Shown here: piece by piece, positions 39,586 through 48,090 of the stretch
Numbering within the stretch: position 1 is the stretch's first letter
How the letters are laid out: the number at the start of each line of letters is the position of its first letter
Source of the DNA: JBDLRH01 sp039800165
Lineage (GTDB): Bacteria > Pseudomonadota > Gammaproteobacteria > Burkholderiales > Burkholderiaceae_C
Assembly (NCBI GenBank): GCA_039800165.1
Contig: JBDLRH010000176.1
Location: 1 to 48,402, forward strand
Reading direction: 5' to 3'
Length of the DNA: 48,402 nt
Made by a program: the position numbers and the translations under genes
The notes under the pieces: generated by a model
Database searches by the model: none
Seen by the model: the letters and a program-made list of their open reading frames with translations, nothing else
Told to the model about the DNA's origin: nothing

Positions 39586-40377
39586 TCAGCGTTCGCTCCA
39601 GTAGCGGTAGACCCACAGGTCAGCGAACCCCAGCCGCCGGTACAGCGCCTGCGCGCCGGTGTTGGCCTGCTCCACCTGCAGGAACATCTGCGGCAGCCCG
39701 CGCTGCAGCGCCTCAAGCGCCAGGGCCCGCACGATGACCGATGCAAAGCCGCGCCCGCGGTGCGCCGGCCAGGTGCGCATGCCGTGCACGCTGGCCCAGC
39801 CCTCGCTGAAGCTGCCCATGCCGGTGGCCACGGTCTGGCCGTCCACCGTCACGCTGGCATAGCGTGCATGCCGCGCGCGACGCAGGATGGCGGTGCGGCT
39901 TGCGGCCTCGTCTGCCGCGACACCATCCCCCAGGAACACCGCGCACCACGCGTCATCGGGCTCGGCAGCGATGTGCAGCGTGGCGCCGTCGGCAAGCGCC
40001 CGTGCAGGCGAAAGGGTAGCCACCTGCGCCGATTCAGCCACCTGCACCCGCGTCGGCGATGCATCGACTAAGCCACGCGAGTGCAGCAGTGTCTGCACCT
40101 CGGCCAGCCCGGGTGTGTCGGGCAGGCGAAAGCACGCCGGCTGGCCGGCTGCCGCATAGCGTGCCATCACCGCATCCAGCCCGCGGGCGAGCGCCGGCAC
40201 ATGGCTCAACGGCGTGGCGCTTCGCGCACGCGAGACCACGCCGTCGTCGATCGCGATCAGCCAGCCGTCGAGCTCTACGCGCTGCGTGGGCGGCACCGCG
40301 TCCAGCGTGGCGCGCTCCATCGCCGCGATGCGCTCACTGGTCAGCACGGCACGCTTCAGGAGGGCGGCACCAGCCAC
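39586..40377 (-). CDS. GNAT family N-acetyltransferase
   Basis: The product of about 263 residues has a C-terminal GNAT domain. The acetyl-CoA loop is visible in RTWPAHRGRGFASVIVRAL, followed by VEQANTGAQALYRRLGF, the classic ending. The N-terminal half (LDGWLIAIDDGVVSRARSA) resembles a second, degenerate GNAT repeat of the GGDEF-free YqjY/FR47-like kind. Substrate unknown. Candidate starts are GTG at 40377, which overlaps the ammonia-lyase gene by 22 bases, and GTG at 40347 (VLTSERIAAMERA), just after it. I list the longer one with low confidence in the start. It ends 4 bases from the convergent ATPase gene. Confidence 0.85.
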   Translation of the reverse strand: MAGAALLKRAVLTSERIAAMERATLDAVPPTQRVELDGWLIAIDDGVVSRARSATPLSHVPALARGLDAVMARYAAAGQPACFRLPDTPGLAEVQTLLHSRGLVDASPTRVQVAESAQVATLSPARALADGATLHIAAEPDDAWCAVFLGDGVAADEAASRTAILRRARHARYASVTVDGQTVATGMGSFSEGWASVHGMRTWPAHRGRGFASVIVRALALEALQRGLPQMFLQVEQANTGAQALYRRLGFADLWVYRYWSER

Positions 40378-41336
40378 TGCGCGTAGCGCGCCAGGTCCAC
40401 ATTGCCGCCCGAGATGATCACGCCCACCCGCTGCCCCTCAAGCGCAACGCCAGCATGCAGCGCGCCTGCAAAGCCCAGGCAACCGGTGGGCTCGACCACG
40501 AGCTTCATGCGCTGCGCAAAAAAGCGCATGGCCTCGATCAGCTGCTCGTCGGTGGCGGTGTGGATGTCGTCCACCTGCGAGCGGATCACCTCGAAGGTAT
40601 AGCGGCCCAGGTGCTGCGTCTGCGCGCCATCGGCAATCGTGCGCGGCGTGTCGATGTGCACGATCTTCCCCTCGCGCAGCGATCGCTGGCCATCGTTGCC
40701 CGCTGCCGGCTCCACGCCGTACACCTTGCACTGCGGCGCCAGCGCCCGCGCCGCCAGCGCACAGCCCGACAGCAAGCCGCCGCCGCCCAGGCACACCCAC
40801 AGCGCGTCCAGCGGGCCCACGTCCTCCAGCAGCTCCAGCCCTGCCGTGCCCTGCCCCGCGATCACGTCGGGGTGGTCGTAGGGCGGGATGATGGTCATGC
40901 CGCGCTCGGCCGCGATCTGCGCACACAGCGCCTCGCGGTCCTGGGTGTAGCGGTCGAACTGCACCACCTCGCCGCCGGTGCCCTCGAGGTAGCCGCGGGT
41001 GGCCTGCACCTTGGCGGCCGGTGCGTCCAGCGGCATCAGGATGATCGCGCGGATGCCCAGCATGCGCGCCGACAGGGCCACCGCCTGCGCATGGTTGCCA
41101 GACGAGAAGGTGATCACCCCCGCGCGCCGCTGCTCAGGCGAAAAACGTGCCAGCGCGTTGTAGGCCCCGCGGAACTTGAAGGCGCCCATGCGCTGGAAGT
41201 TCTCGCACTTGAAGAAGAACTGTGCACCGCCCAGCGCATCGGCGCTGGCGCTGCGCAGCACCGGTGTGCGGTGGGCCTGGCCGCGCAGCCGGCCGGCGGC
41301 AGCGCGCACATCATCGAAAGTGGGCAAGTCCTGCAT
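40356..41336 (-). CDS. PLP-dependent serine/threonine dehydratase family protein (3-hydroxyaspartate ammonia-lyase-like)
   Basis: The 326-residue fold-type II enzyme carries the PLP lysine in FKCENFQRMGAFKFRGA (Lys near residue 54). SSGNHAQAVALSA and the phosphate-binding GGGGLLSG follow, with SGGNVDL near the end contacting the pyridine nitrogen. There is no C-terminal ACT regulatory domain, so it is not biosynthetic IlvA. Close relatives include threo-3-hydroxyaspartate ammonia-lyase, serine racemase and catabolic threonine dehydratase; sequence alone does not separate them. The ATG at 41336 follows a GATAAG box by 8 bases. The GNAT gene overlaps its 3' end. Confidence 0.9.
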   Translation of the reverse strand: MQDLPTFDDVRAAAGRLRGQAHRTPVLRSASADALGGAQFFFKCENFQRMGAFKFRGAYNALARFSPEQRRAGVITFSSGNHAQAVALSARMLGIRAIILMPLDAPAAKVQATRGYLEGTGGEVVQFDRYTQDREALCAQIAAERGMTIIPPYDHPDVIAGQGTAGLELLEDVGPLDALWVCLGGGGLLSGCALAARALAPQCKVYGVEPAAGNDGQRSLREGKIVHIDTPRTIADGAQTQHLGRYTFEVIRSQVDDIHTATDEQLIEAMRFFAQRMKLVVEPTGCLGFAGALHAGVALEGQRVGVIISGGNVDLARYAQWLVPPS

Positions 41337-41344
41337 GCGCCCAG

Positions 41345-41350
41345 CTTATC
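41345..41350 (-). promoter_or_regulatory. -10 box for the ammonia-lyase gene (GATAAG)
   Basis: GATAAG on the minus strand ends 8 bases before the ATG at 41336. A weak match, since the final T is G. Confidence 0.3.
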
Positions 41351-41384
41351 GCATCCGTGTGCGGCAGCCTGTCGCGCGCGCCGC

Positions 41385-41390
41385 CACAAT
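41385..41390 (+). promoter_or_regulatory. -10 box for the FtsX-type permease gene (CACAAT)
   Basis: CACAAT ends 6 bases before the ATG at 41397. Confidence 0.35.
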
Positions 41391-41396
41391 CGGTGG

Positions 41397-43961
41397 ATGC
41401 ATCCCCAGGCCCTTCCCCCGGCAGCGCTCCTGCGCAGCTTCTCGTGGCAGGAGCTGCGCCAGCACCCGTGGCGCAACCTGGCCGCGATGCTGGCGGTGAT
41501 GCTGGGCGTGGCGCTGGCGTTTTCGGTGCACCTGATCAACGCCTCGGCGCTGAGTGAATTCTCCAGCGCGGTGCGCTCGGTCAACGGCGAGCCCGACCTG
41601 GAACTGCGCGCGGTACGCCAGGGCTTTGACGAGTCGGTCTATTCGCGGGTGGCGCAGCATCCGCTGGTGCAGGCCGCCGTGCCGGTACTGGAAATCCAGA
41701 CGCAGATGCTCGACGCCCAGGGCCAGCGCCGGTCGCTGCGGGTGCTAGGCATCGATGCGCTGCAGGTGGCCGAGGTCGCCCCCGCACTGCTGCCCAACGC
41801 GCACAAGGGCGCAGACCGCTTTGCCTGGTTCGCGCCCGACACCGTGTTCCTCAACGCCGCCGCGCGCGCCCTGCTTGCAGGCGATGTGCAAACACTGCAA
41901 GTGCAGGCCGGGCTGCAGATGCACCGCCTGATCGTCGCAGGCACGGTGTCGGCCGGTGGCGGCGCCCTGGCGGTGATGGACATCGGCGCCGCACAAGACC
42001 GCTTCGAGCGGCGCGGGCAGCTGAGCCGCATCGACCTGCGGCTGAAGCCCGGCGCCGACCGGGCGCAGCTGCTGCGCGAACTGGCCCTGCCCGCCGAAGT
42101 GGGTGCGGCCGCCCCGCGCGAGTCCGAGCAGCGCATCAGCAACCTGTCGCGTGCCTACCGGGTCAACCTGACGGTGCTGGCGCTGGTGGCACTGTTCACC
42201 GGGGCGTTTCTGGTGTTTTCGGTGCTGTCGCTCAGCGTCACACGCCGTGCGCGGCAGTTTGCGCTGCTGGGGGTGCTGGGCCTCACGCAACGCCAGCGCC
42301 TTGCGCTGGTGCTCACCGAGTCGGCGGTGCTGGGCAGCGCCGGCAGCGCACTCGGCATTGCGCTCGGCTCCGGTCTGGCCCTGGTGGCGCTGCGCCTGCT
42401 GCAGGGCGACCTGGGCGGCGGCTACTTCGCAGGCGTCGCGCCCACGCTGCAGTGGAGCGCAGGCGCGGCGGTGGTCTATGGTGGCCTGGGCATCGTGGCA
42501 GCCCTGGTGGGCGGCTGGTGGCCCGCGCGGCAGGCGCAGCAGTTGCCGCTGGCGCAAACGCTCAAGGGCCTGGGCAGCAGTGCGCCGGCCTCGCGTGCGG
42601 CGGCCTGGAGCGTCGGCCTGCTGGCGCTGGGTGGCGCACTGGCGCTGATGCCGCCGATCTGGGGCCTGCCGATCGCCGCCTATGCGTCGGTCGCGCTGCT
42701 GCTGGTGGGCGGCATCACAGCCCTGCCCTTTGGCGTGCAGCTGCTGTACGACCGCCTGGCGCCGCAGGTCGCGCGCCGCCCGCTAGCCATGCTGGGGGTG
42801 GAGCGTGCGCGCCGGGTGCGCGAGAGTGCGGCGGTAGCCGTCAGCGGCGTGGTTGCCTCGCTCAGCCTGGCAGTGGCACTCACGGTGATGGTGGCGAGCT
42901 TTCGCGACAGCGTCACCCGCTGGCTCGATGTGGTGCTGCCGGCAGACTTGTACCTGCGCACCGCGTCATCCGGCTCGGGCAACACCGCCACCGGCACCGC
43001 CAGCGATGCCAGCTTTCTCGAGCCCGGCTTTGTGCAGCAGGTCGGCAGCGTGGCAGGCGTGGCACGCATCGAGCCGTTGCGCACCGTGCCGCTGCTGCTG
43101 GACGCGCAGCGCCCGGCAGTGATGCTGATTGCGCGCACGCTGGACGACCCGGCCCGCACCCTGCCGCTGGTGGGCGATGTGGTGCAGGTGCCTTCTGGCG
43201 CGATCGCGATCTATGTGAGCGAGGCGGTGGTGGACTTGTATGGTGCGCGCATCGGGCAGCCCTTTGGGCTGCTGGCCTCGGCCTTTGCCGGCGATGCGGC
43301 GCGCGGTGCGCGCTTTGTGGTGGCCGGTGTCTGGCGCGACTACGCACGCCAGAGCGGATCGATCCAGATCGACCGGCGCGAGTACCTGCGCCTGAGCGGC
43401 GACGAGCGCATCAACGACCTGGCGCTGTGGCTGACCGAGGGCGCACAACCCGGCACGGTGGAGCGTGCCATCCGCGCGCTGACCACGCCGGGGCTGCTCG
43501 AGTTTGCGTCCTCGCGCGAGATCCGCGCGGTGTCGCTGCGCATCTTCGACCGCAGCTTTGCCGTCACCTACTGGCTGCAGGCGGTGGCGATTGCGATTGG
43601 GCTTTTCGGCGTGGCGGCCAACTTCAGCGCGCAGGCGCTGGCCCGCCGCAAGGAGTTCGGCCTGCTCGCGCATCTTGGGCTGACGCGCCGCCAGATTCTG
43701 GGCGTGGTGGCGGCCGAGGGCGCGGCGTGGACGGTGCTGGGCTCCATCGCCGGGCTGGCGCTGGGCATTGCGGTCAGCACGGTGCTGGTGCATGTGGTCA
43801 ACCCGCAAAGCTTTCACTGGACCATGGACATGAACCTGCCGATGCTGCGCTTGCTGGCCCTGTGTGCGGCGGTCATCGCCGCCGGTACCGTGACCGCGTG
43901 GCTGGCCGGGCGCGCTGCGGCCAGCGCCGATGCGGTGCTGGCGGTCAAGGAGGACTGGTAG
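41397..43961 (+). CDS. FtsX-type ABC transporter permease, YbbP-like
   Basis: The 854-residue membrane protein starts MHPQALPPAALLRSFSWQEL, then has TM1 (AAMLAVMLGVALAFSVHL) and a large periplasmic MacB-type domain. A first FtsX core lies at about 255-380 (LFTGAFLVFSVLSLSVTRRA, FALLGVLGLTQRQRLAL). A second N-terminal-like TM and periplasmic domain follow. The second FtsX core is at about 720-850 (ALARRKEFGLLAHLGLTRRQ). Two FtsX cores in one chain match YbbP, which would pair with the YbbA-like ATPase at 38913. The tail ends AVLAVKEDW, as in this family. The next gene starts immediately after with a strong Shine-Dalgarno site inside this gene's end. Confidence 0.9.
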   Translation: MHPQALPPAALLRSFSWQELRQHPWRNLAAMLAVMLGVALAFSVHLINASALSEFSSAVRSVNGEPDLELRAVRQGFDESVYSRVAQHPLVQAAVPVLEIQTQMLDAQGQRRSLRVLGIDALQVAEVAPALLPNAHKGADRFAWFAPDTVFLNAAARALLAGDVQTLQVQAGLQMHRLIVAGTVSAGGGALAVMDIGAAQDRFERRGQLSRIDLRLKPGADRAQLLRELALPAEVGAAAPRESEQRISNLSRAYRVNLTVLALVALFTGAFLVFSVLSLSVTRRARQFALLGVLGLTQRQRLALVLTESAVLGSAGSALGIALGSGLALVALRLLQGDLGGGYFAGVAPTLQWSAGAAVVYGGLGIVAALVGGWWPARQAQQLPLAQTLKGLGSSAPASRAAAWSVGLLALGGALALMPPIWGLPIAAYASVALLLVGGITALPFGVQLLYDRLAPQVARRPLAMLGVERARRVRESAAVAVSGVVASLSLAVALTVMVASFRDSVTRWLDVVLPADLYLRTASSGSGNTATGTASDASFLEPGFVQQVGSVAGVARIEPLRTVPLLLDAQRPAVMLIARTLDDPARTLPLVGDVVQVPSGAIAIYVSEAVVDLYGARIGQPFGLLASAFAGDAARGARFVVAGVWRDYARQSGSIQIDRREYLRLSGDERINDLALWLTEGAQPGTVERAIRALTTPGLLEFASSREIRAVSLRIFDRSFAVTYWLQAVAIAIGLFGVAANFSAQALARRKEFGLLAHLGLTRRQILGVVAAEGAAWTVLGSIAGLALGIAVSTVLVHVVNPQSFHWTMDMNLPMLRLLALCAAVIAAGTVTAWLAGRAAASADAVLAVKEDW

Positions 43962-43962
43962 C

Positions 43963-45075
43963 GTGCGCAGGATCCCGCCCGCTGTGCTGCAGATGACTGC
44001 ACTGTCGCGCCGCGCCCTGCTGCAGGGCACGGCCGGCCTGCTGCTCGCACCGGCGGGCACACAGGCGCTGGCGCCGCGCAGCCTTCAGTTTCCGCGCGAC
44101 TTCGGCGCGCACCCTGACCTGCGCACCGAGTGGTGGTACATCACCGGCCACGCCCGCGCAGGCCAGCGCGTGCTGGGCTTTCAGGTCACCTTCTTTCGCG
44201 CGCGCGTCGACGCCGCGCAATCGCTGCGCTCGGCCTTTGCCGCGCGACAGCTGATCTTTGCGCATGCGGCCATCACCGACCTGCAGGGCAAGCGCCTGTG
44301 GCACGACCAGCGCATTGCGCGTGCCGGCTTTGGCATTGCCCAGGCCGATGAGGCCGACACCCGCATTGCCCTGCGCGACTGGACGCTGACGCGCGAAGGG
44401 CCCGCCGCGCAGGGGCACTACACGGCGCGTATCGCCGCGCAGGACTTCAGCATCGAGCTGCGGTTTGATTCCACCCAGCCGCTGCTGCTGCAGGGGCGCG
44501 AGGGCCTGTCGCGCAAGGGCCCGCTGCCCGAGCAGGCCAGCTACTACTACAGCCGCCCGCACCTGCGTGCCAGCGGCGTGCTGGGCCTGCAGCGCGAGCG
44601 ACTGGCGGTCGAGGGCACAGCGTGGCTTGACCACGAGTGGAGCGAGACGCTGATGCATCCCGAGGCCGTGGGCTGGGACTGGATCGGCATGAACCTGTTC
44701 GACGGCAGCGCGCTCACCGCCTTCCGGTTGCGGCGCAAGAACGGCAGCGCACTGTGGGACGGTGGATCGTTCCGCAGTTCGCCGGCCACCGGTTCGCAGC
44801 TCTACATTGCCGCGCGCGGCGAAAACGAATTCCTGCCGGTGCGCTGGTGGCAAAGCCCGGTCACGCAGGCGCGCTACCCGGTGGAATGGATCGTGAAGAC
44901 GCCCGCCGACTTCTACACCGTGCGCGCGCTGCTTGATGCGCAAGAGCTCGACAGCCGCCGCTCCACCGGCGCCATCTACTGGGAAGGCCTGAGCGACCTG
45001 TTCGACAGCAATGGCCGCCATGTGGGCCGCGGCTACCTCGAGATGACCGGCTACGCCAGCCCCCTGCAAATCTGA
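43963..45075 (+). CDS. Lipocalin-like (AttH/CrtC family) Tat-exported protein
   Basis: The 370-residue protein has a twin-arginine signal (LSRRALLQGTAGLLLAPAG) and then two lipocalin-like beta-barrel halves of the AttH/carotenoid 1,2-hydratase type. Markers are DLRTEWWYITGHA, TFFRARVD, QASYYYSRPHLRASGVLGL, AWLDHEWSE, GWDWIGMNLFDG and the C-terminal GRGYLEMTGYASPL. No carotenoid genes are nearby, so a CrtC reaction is unlikely. It probably handles a hydrophobic ligand together with the adjacent permease. AAGGAGGA at 43947-43954 places an ideal Shine-Dalgarno site 8 bases before the GTG at 43963, preferred over the ATG at 43993. It starts one base after the permease stop. Confidence 0.88.
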   Translation: MRRIPPAVLQMTALSRRALLQGTAGLLLAPAGTQALAPRSLQFPRDFGAHPDLRTEWWYITGHARAGQRVLGFQVTFFRARVDAAQSLRSAFAARQLIFAHAAITDLQGKRLWHDQRIARAGFGIAQADEADTRIALRDWTLTREGPAAQGHYTARIAAQDFSIELRFDSTQPLLLQGREGLSRKGPLPEQASYYYSRPHLRASGVLGLQRERLAVEGTAWLDHEWSETLMHPEAVGWDWIGMNLFDGSALTAFRLRRKNGSALWDGGSFRSSPATGSQLYIAARGENEFLPVRWWQSPVTQARYPVEWIVKTPADFYTVRALLDAQELDSRRSTGAIYWEGLSDLFDSNGRHVGRGYLEMTGYASPLQI

Positions 45076-45107
45076 GCGGGCCCGCCCTGGCCCCGGTGCC
45101 GCAGCCC

Positions 45108-45113
45108 TACACT
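45108..45113 (+). promoter_or_regulatory. -10 box for the ABC exporter gene (TACACT)
   Basis: TACACT ends 6 bases before the ATG at 45120. Confidence 0.4.
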
Positions 45114-45119
45114 CGGCGC

Positions 45120-46928
45120 ATGGCCCGACGCAACGCATCGCCCAACCCTGAAGCACCCAAGGGCCGCCCCCGCTCCCTCGGCGGGCTGCTGCCCTTCCTG
45201 CGGCCGTACCGCGGGCGCATGGCGCTGGCCGCCAGCTTTCTGCTGCTCGCAGCCGCCGCGACGCTGGCGTTTCCGGTGGCGCTGCGCCACCTGATCGATG
45301 CCGGCCTGGTGGGCGCCGAGGTGCAGGGGGCCGACCGCGGCGCGCAGGCCATGGCGCTGCGTGGCCACTTTCTGGACCTGTTTGGTGTGGCGGTGGCGCT
45401 GGGCCTGTTCAGCGCGGCGCGCTTCTACACCGTGAGCTGGCTCGGCGAGCGCGTCACTGCCGACCTGCGCAATGCGGTGTATGCGCATGTGCTGCGGCAA
45501 AGCCCGCAGTTCTTCGAGACCACGCAGACCGGCGAGGTGCTCAGCCGCCTGACCACCGACACCACACTGGTGCAGACGGTGGTGGGCTCGTCCTTCAGCA
45601 TGGGGCTGCGCCATGCGGTGATGGGCATCGGCGCGTTGATCATGCTGGTGTGGACCAACCCGTATGTGATGCTGCAGGTCTTCCTGATCCTGGTGTGCGT
45701 GGTGCTGCCCACCATGTGGTTCGGCCGGCGGGTGCGGCGCCTGTCGCGCGCCAGCCAGGACCGGGTGGCCGACTCGAGCGCGATCGCCGCCGAGGTGCTG
45801 AACGCCATCCCCATCGTGCAGGGCTACACCGCCGAGGCGCGCGAGGCGCAGCGCTTTGATGCTTCTACCGATGACGCCTTTCGCACCGCGGTACGGCGCA
45901 CCAAGGCGCGCTCGGCACTGGTCGCCTTTGTCATCATCGCCAACGCCGCGCTGCTGCTGTGGGGCCTGTACGAGGGCACGCAGGCGGTGCTGGCCGGCAC
46001 CATCACCGCCGGCCACCTGGGGCAGACCGTGGTGTACGTGGTGATCCTGGCCGGTGCAGTGGCGGTGCTCGGCGAGGTGTACGGCGACCTGCTGCGCGCC
46101 GCCGGCGCGACCGAGCGCTTGATGGAGCTGCTGGCGCAGCGCTCGCCGATCACATCGCCTGCGCAACCGCTGGCCGCGCCCTGGCCTCAGCAGGGCAGCA
46201 CCGTGCGCTTTGAGGGCGTGCAGTTTCACTACCCTTCACGGCCCGACCAGGCCGCGCTGCAGGGCTTCAGCCTGGACATTGCAGCCGGCGAGACGGTGGC
46301 GCTGGTGGGCGCCAGCGGCGCGGGCAAAAGCACGGTGTTCCAGCTGCTGCTGCGCTTTTACGACCCGCAGCAGGGCCGCATCGTGATCGATGGCGTGCCC
46401 GCGCACGAGATGACGCTGCACGACCTGCGCGGGCGCATCGGCCTGGTGCCGCAGGATGCGGTGATCTTTTCTGCCAGCGCGCTGGAGAACATCCGCTACG
46501 GCCGCCCCGGGGCCAGCGACGACGAGGTGCGCGCCGCGGCCCAGGCGGCACACGCCGACGGCTTCATCCGCGCGCTGCCTGGCGGCTACGACAGCTTTCT
46601 GGGCGAACGCGGCGTGCGGCTGTCGGGCGGCCAGCGCCAGCGCATCGCGATTGCACGCGCGATGCTGCGCAACGCGCCGCTGCTGCTGCTCGATGAGGCC
46701 ACCAGCGCGCTCGACGCCGAAAGCGAACGCATGGTGCAGGCGGCGCTGGAGTCAGCCATGCGCAACCGCACCACGCTGGTGATCGCGCACCGGCTGGCCA
46801 CGGTGCAGCGCGCCGACCGCATCGTGGTGCTGGACCACGGCCGCATCGTCGAGCAAGGCACGCACGACGAACTGGTGCAGCGCAACGGCACCTATGCGCG
46901 GCTGGCCGCGCTGCAGTTCATGGCGTGA
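45120..46928 (+). CDS. ABC exporter (MsbA/BmrA-like half-transporter)
   Basis: The 602-residue protein fuses a six-helix type IV exporter domain with one ATPase domain. The membrane part is at about 20-330 and the ATPase at about 360-600. Walker A is GASGAGKSTVF (near 396-406), the Q-loop VPQDAVIFSA, signature LSGGQRQRIAIARAM, Walker B LLLLDEATSALD and H-loop IAHRLATV. It should act as a homodimer exporting lipids or hydrophobic compounds. The first residues MARRNASPNPEAPKGRP are polar. A frame extension from 45096 lies upstream of the TACACT box, so 45120 is preferred. It is 44 bases after the lipocalin-like gene and may be transcribed separately. Confidence 0.93.
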   Translation: MARRNASPNPEAPKGRPRSLGGLLPFLRPYRGRMALAASFLLLAAAATLAFPVALRHLIDAGLVGAEVQGADRGAQAMALRGHFLDLFGVAVALGLFSAARFYTVSWLGERVTADLRNAVYAHVLRQSPQFFETTQTGEVLSRLTTDTTLVQTVVGSSFSMGLRHAVMGIGALIMLVWTNPYVMLQVFLILVCVVLPTMWFGRRVRRLSRASQDRVADSSAIAAEVLNAIPIVQGYTAEAREAQRFDASTDDAFRTAVRRTKARSALVAFVIIANAALLLWGLYEGTQAVLAGTITAGHLGQTVVYVVILAGAVAVLGEVYGDLLRAAGATERLMELLAQRSPITSPAQPLAAPWPQQGSTVRFEGVQFHYPSRPDQAALQGFSLDIAAGETVALVGASGAGKSTVFQLLLRFYDPQQGRIVIDGVPAHEMTLHDLRGRIGLVPQDAVIFSASALENIRYGRPGASDDEVRAAAQAAHADGFIRALPGGYDSFLGERGVRLSGGQRQRIAIARAMLRNAPLLLLDEATSALDAESERMVQAALESAMRNRTTLVIAHRLATVQRADRIVVLDHGRIVEQGTHDELVQRNGTYARLAALQFMA

Positions 46929-46949
46929 AGCTTCGGGCAGGCTGCAGGC

Positions 46950-47447
46950 TTACTGCAGCGGCCCCTTGAGTGCCTTGGGCACCGGCAGCGGCAGCACCGG
47001 GATGCCCTCTTCCAGCAGCTCCACCGCTTCTGCCCGGGTGGCCTGGCCGCGGATGCTGCGCTCCTGCGATTCGCCGTAGTGCATGCGGCGCGCCTCGTCG
47101 GCAAAGCGCTCGCCCACGTCTTCGGTGCGGGCCATCACCTCGCGCATCATGCGCAGCCACGCGGCCTGCATCGCCTGGCGGGTGTTGGCCGAGGCCAGGT
47201 CCATCGCCGGCTCGCGCCCGGTTGGCACCGGGGGTTCGGCAGAGATCGCGTTCGGCGCGGGGCCTGATGCAGGTGGCGCAGCGCCGAGGTTCAGGCGCGG
47301 TGCGCTCAGGGCCTTGCGCACATGGGTGTCGCCGCAGACGGGGCATTCCACCAGGCCGCGCGCAAGCTGCCCCTGGAAGTCGTCTTCCGAGGCAAACCAC
47401 CCTTCGAAGCGGTGGTCATCGCTGCAGTGCAGGTCCAGCACCTTCAT
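46950..47447 (-). CDS. DUF1178 family protein
   Basis: The 165-residue protein begins MKVLDLHCSDDHRFEGWFAS and holds a CPVCG element at about 35-39 that may form half of a zinc site with the early CSDDH. A variable Pro/Ala-rich middle follows. The conserved helix has MMREVMARTEDVGERFADEA and ARRMHYGESQERSIRGQAT, then LPLPVPKALKGPLQ at the end. These are typical of DUF1178, whose function is unknown. It is the last gene of the set DUF2818-NUDIX-DUF1178, 7 bases after the NUDIX gene. Confidence 0.92.
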   Translation of the reverse strand: MKVLDLHCSDDHRFEGWFASEDDFQGQLARGLVECPVCGDTHVRKALSAPRLNLGAAPPASGPAPNAISAEPPVPTGREPAMDLASANTRQAMQAAWLRMMREVMARTEDVGERFADEARRMHYGESQERSIRGQATRAEAVELLEEGIPVLPLPVPKALKGPLQ

Positions 47448-47454
47448 GGGCGGA

Positions 47455-48090
47455 TTATCGGCCGCGGTCGGGCGCGGGCAGGTCGTGCCAGTCCAGTGCC
47501 CAGCTGCCGTCGAGGACTTTGCCGATCCAGGGCAGGCAGCTCAGCGTCTTTGCGTCGGTCAGCTCGCCCGAGCGCACCCAGTCGTGCAGCTCGGTGGGCG
47601 TGGCGGCAAACACCTCCAGGAATTCACCCTCATCGAGCTGGCGCTCGCCCAGGCGCAGGCCGCGCGCAAAGCAGATGTGGATGATCTCGGTGGAATACGC
47701 AATCGCCAGGTGCATCTTTCCGGCGTACGCCCATTCGTTCGCGGTGTAGCCGGTTTCTTCGAGCAGTTCGCGCTGTGCGCACCACATCGGGTCTTCGCCG
47801 CGCTCCAGCTTGCCGGCCGGCAGCTCGGTCATCGCGCGGCCCACCGGGTAGCGGTACTGCCGCTCCATCACGATGCGGCCGTCGTCGAGCAGCGCCACCA
47901 CCACCACCGCGCCGGGATGGGTGACGTATTCGCGCGATGCGGTGCTGCCATCGGGCAGGCGCACCTCGTCGCGCCAGGCGGTCAGGAACTTGCCGCGAAA
48001 CAGCAGCTCGCCGCCGATGCGCTTTTCGGCCAGCGGGTGGTCTTCGGCTGCAGGAAGCTCAGGCAGCCGGGGCAGCTCAGGCGGCTGCAT
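47455..48090 (-). CDS. NUDIX hydrolase, ADP-ribose pyrophosphatase-like
   Basis: The 211-residue protein has the complete Nudix box: GKLERGEDPMWCAQ continuing to RELLEETGY, which matches Gx5Ex7REUXEEXGU. The preceding VMERQYRYPVGRAMTELPAG is the substrate-binding strand typical of ADP-ribose pyrophosphatases (NudF type). It probably hydrolyses ADP-ribose or related nucleotide diphospho-sugars. The ATG at 48090 gives MQPPELPRLPELP. This start overlaps the end of the DUF2818 gene by 14 bases; a longer frame exists but its extra sequence is antisense-like. Confidence 0.92.
   Translation of the reverse strand: MQPPELPRLPELPAAEDHPLAEKRIGGELLFRGKFLTAWRDEVRLPDGSTASREYVTHPGAVVVVALLDDGRIVMERQYRYPVGRAMTELPAGKLERGEDPMWCAQRELLEETGYTANEWAYAGKMHLAIAYSTEIIHICFARGLRLGERQLDEGEFLEVFAATPTELHDWVRSGELTDAKTLSCLPWIGKVLDGSWALDWHDLPAPDRGR

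Noticed and set aside
40059..41396. Long in-frame upstream extension of the FtsX-type permease
   Set aside because: It is antisense to the GNAT and ammonia-lyase genes and contains no recognisable domain. The family start MHPQALPP at 41397 is preceded by a -10 box.
43963..45075. Carotenoid 1,2-hydratase (CrtC) function
   Set aside because: Only the lipocalin-like fold and TEWWY-type wording are shared. There are no carotenoid genes and the neighbour is an ABC permease.
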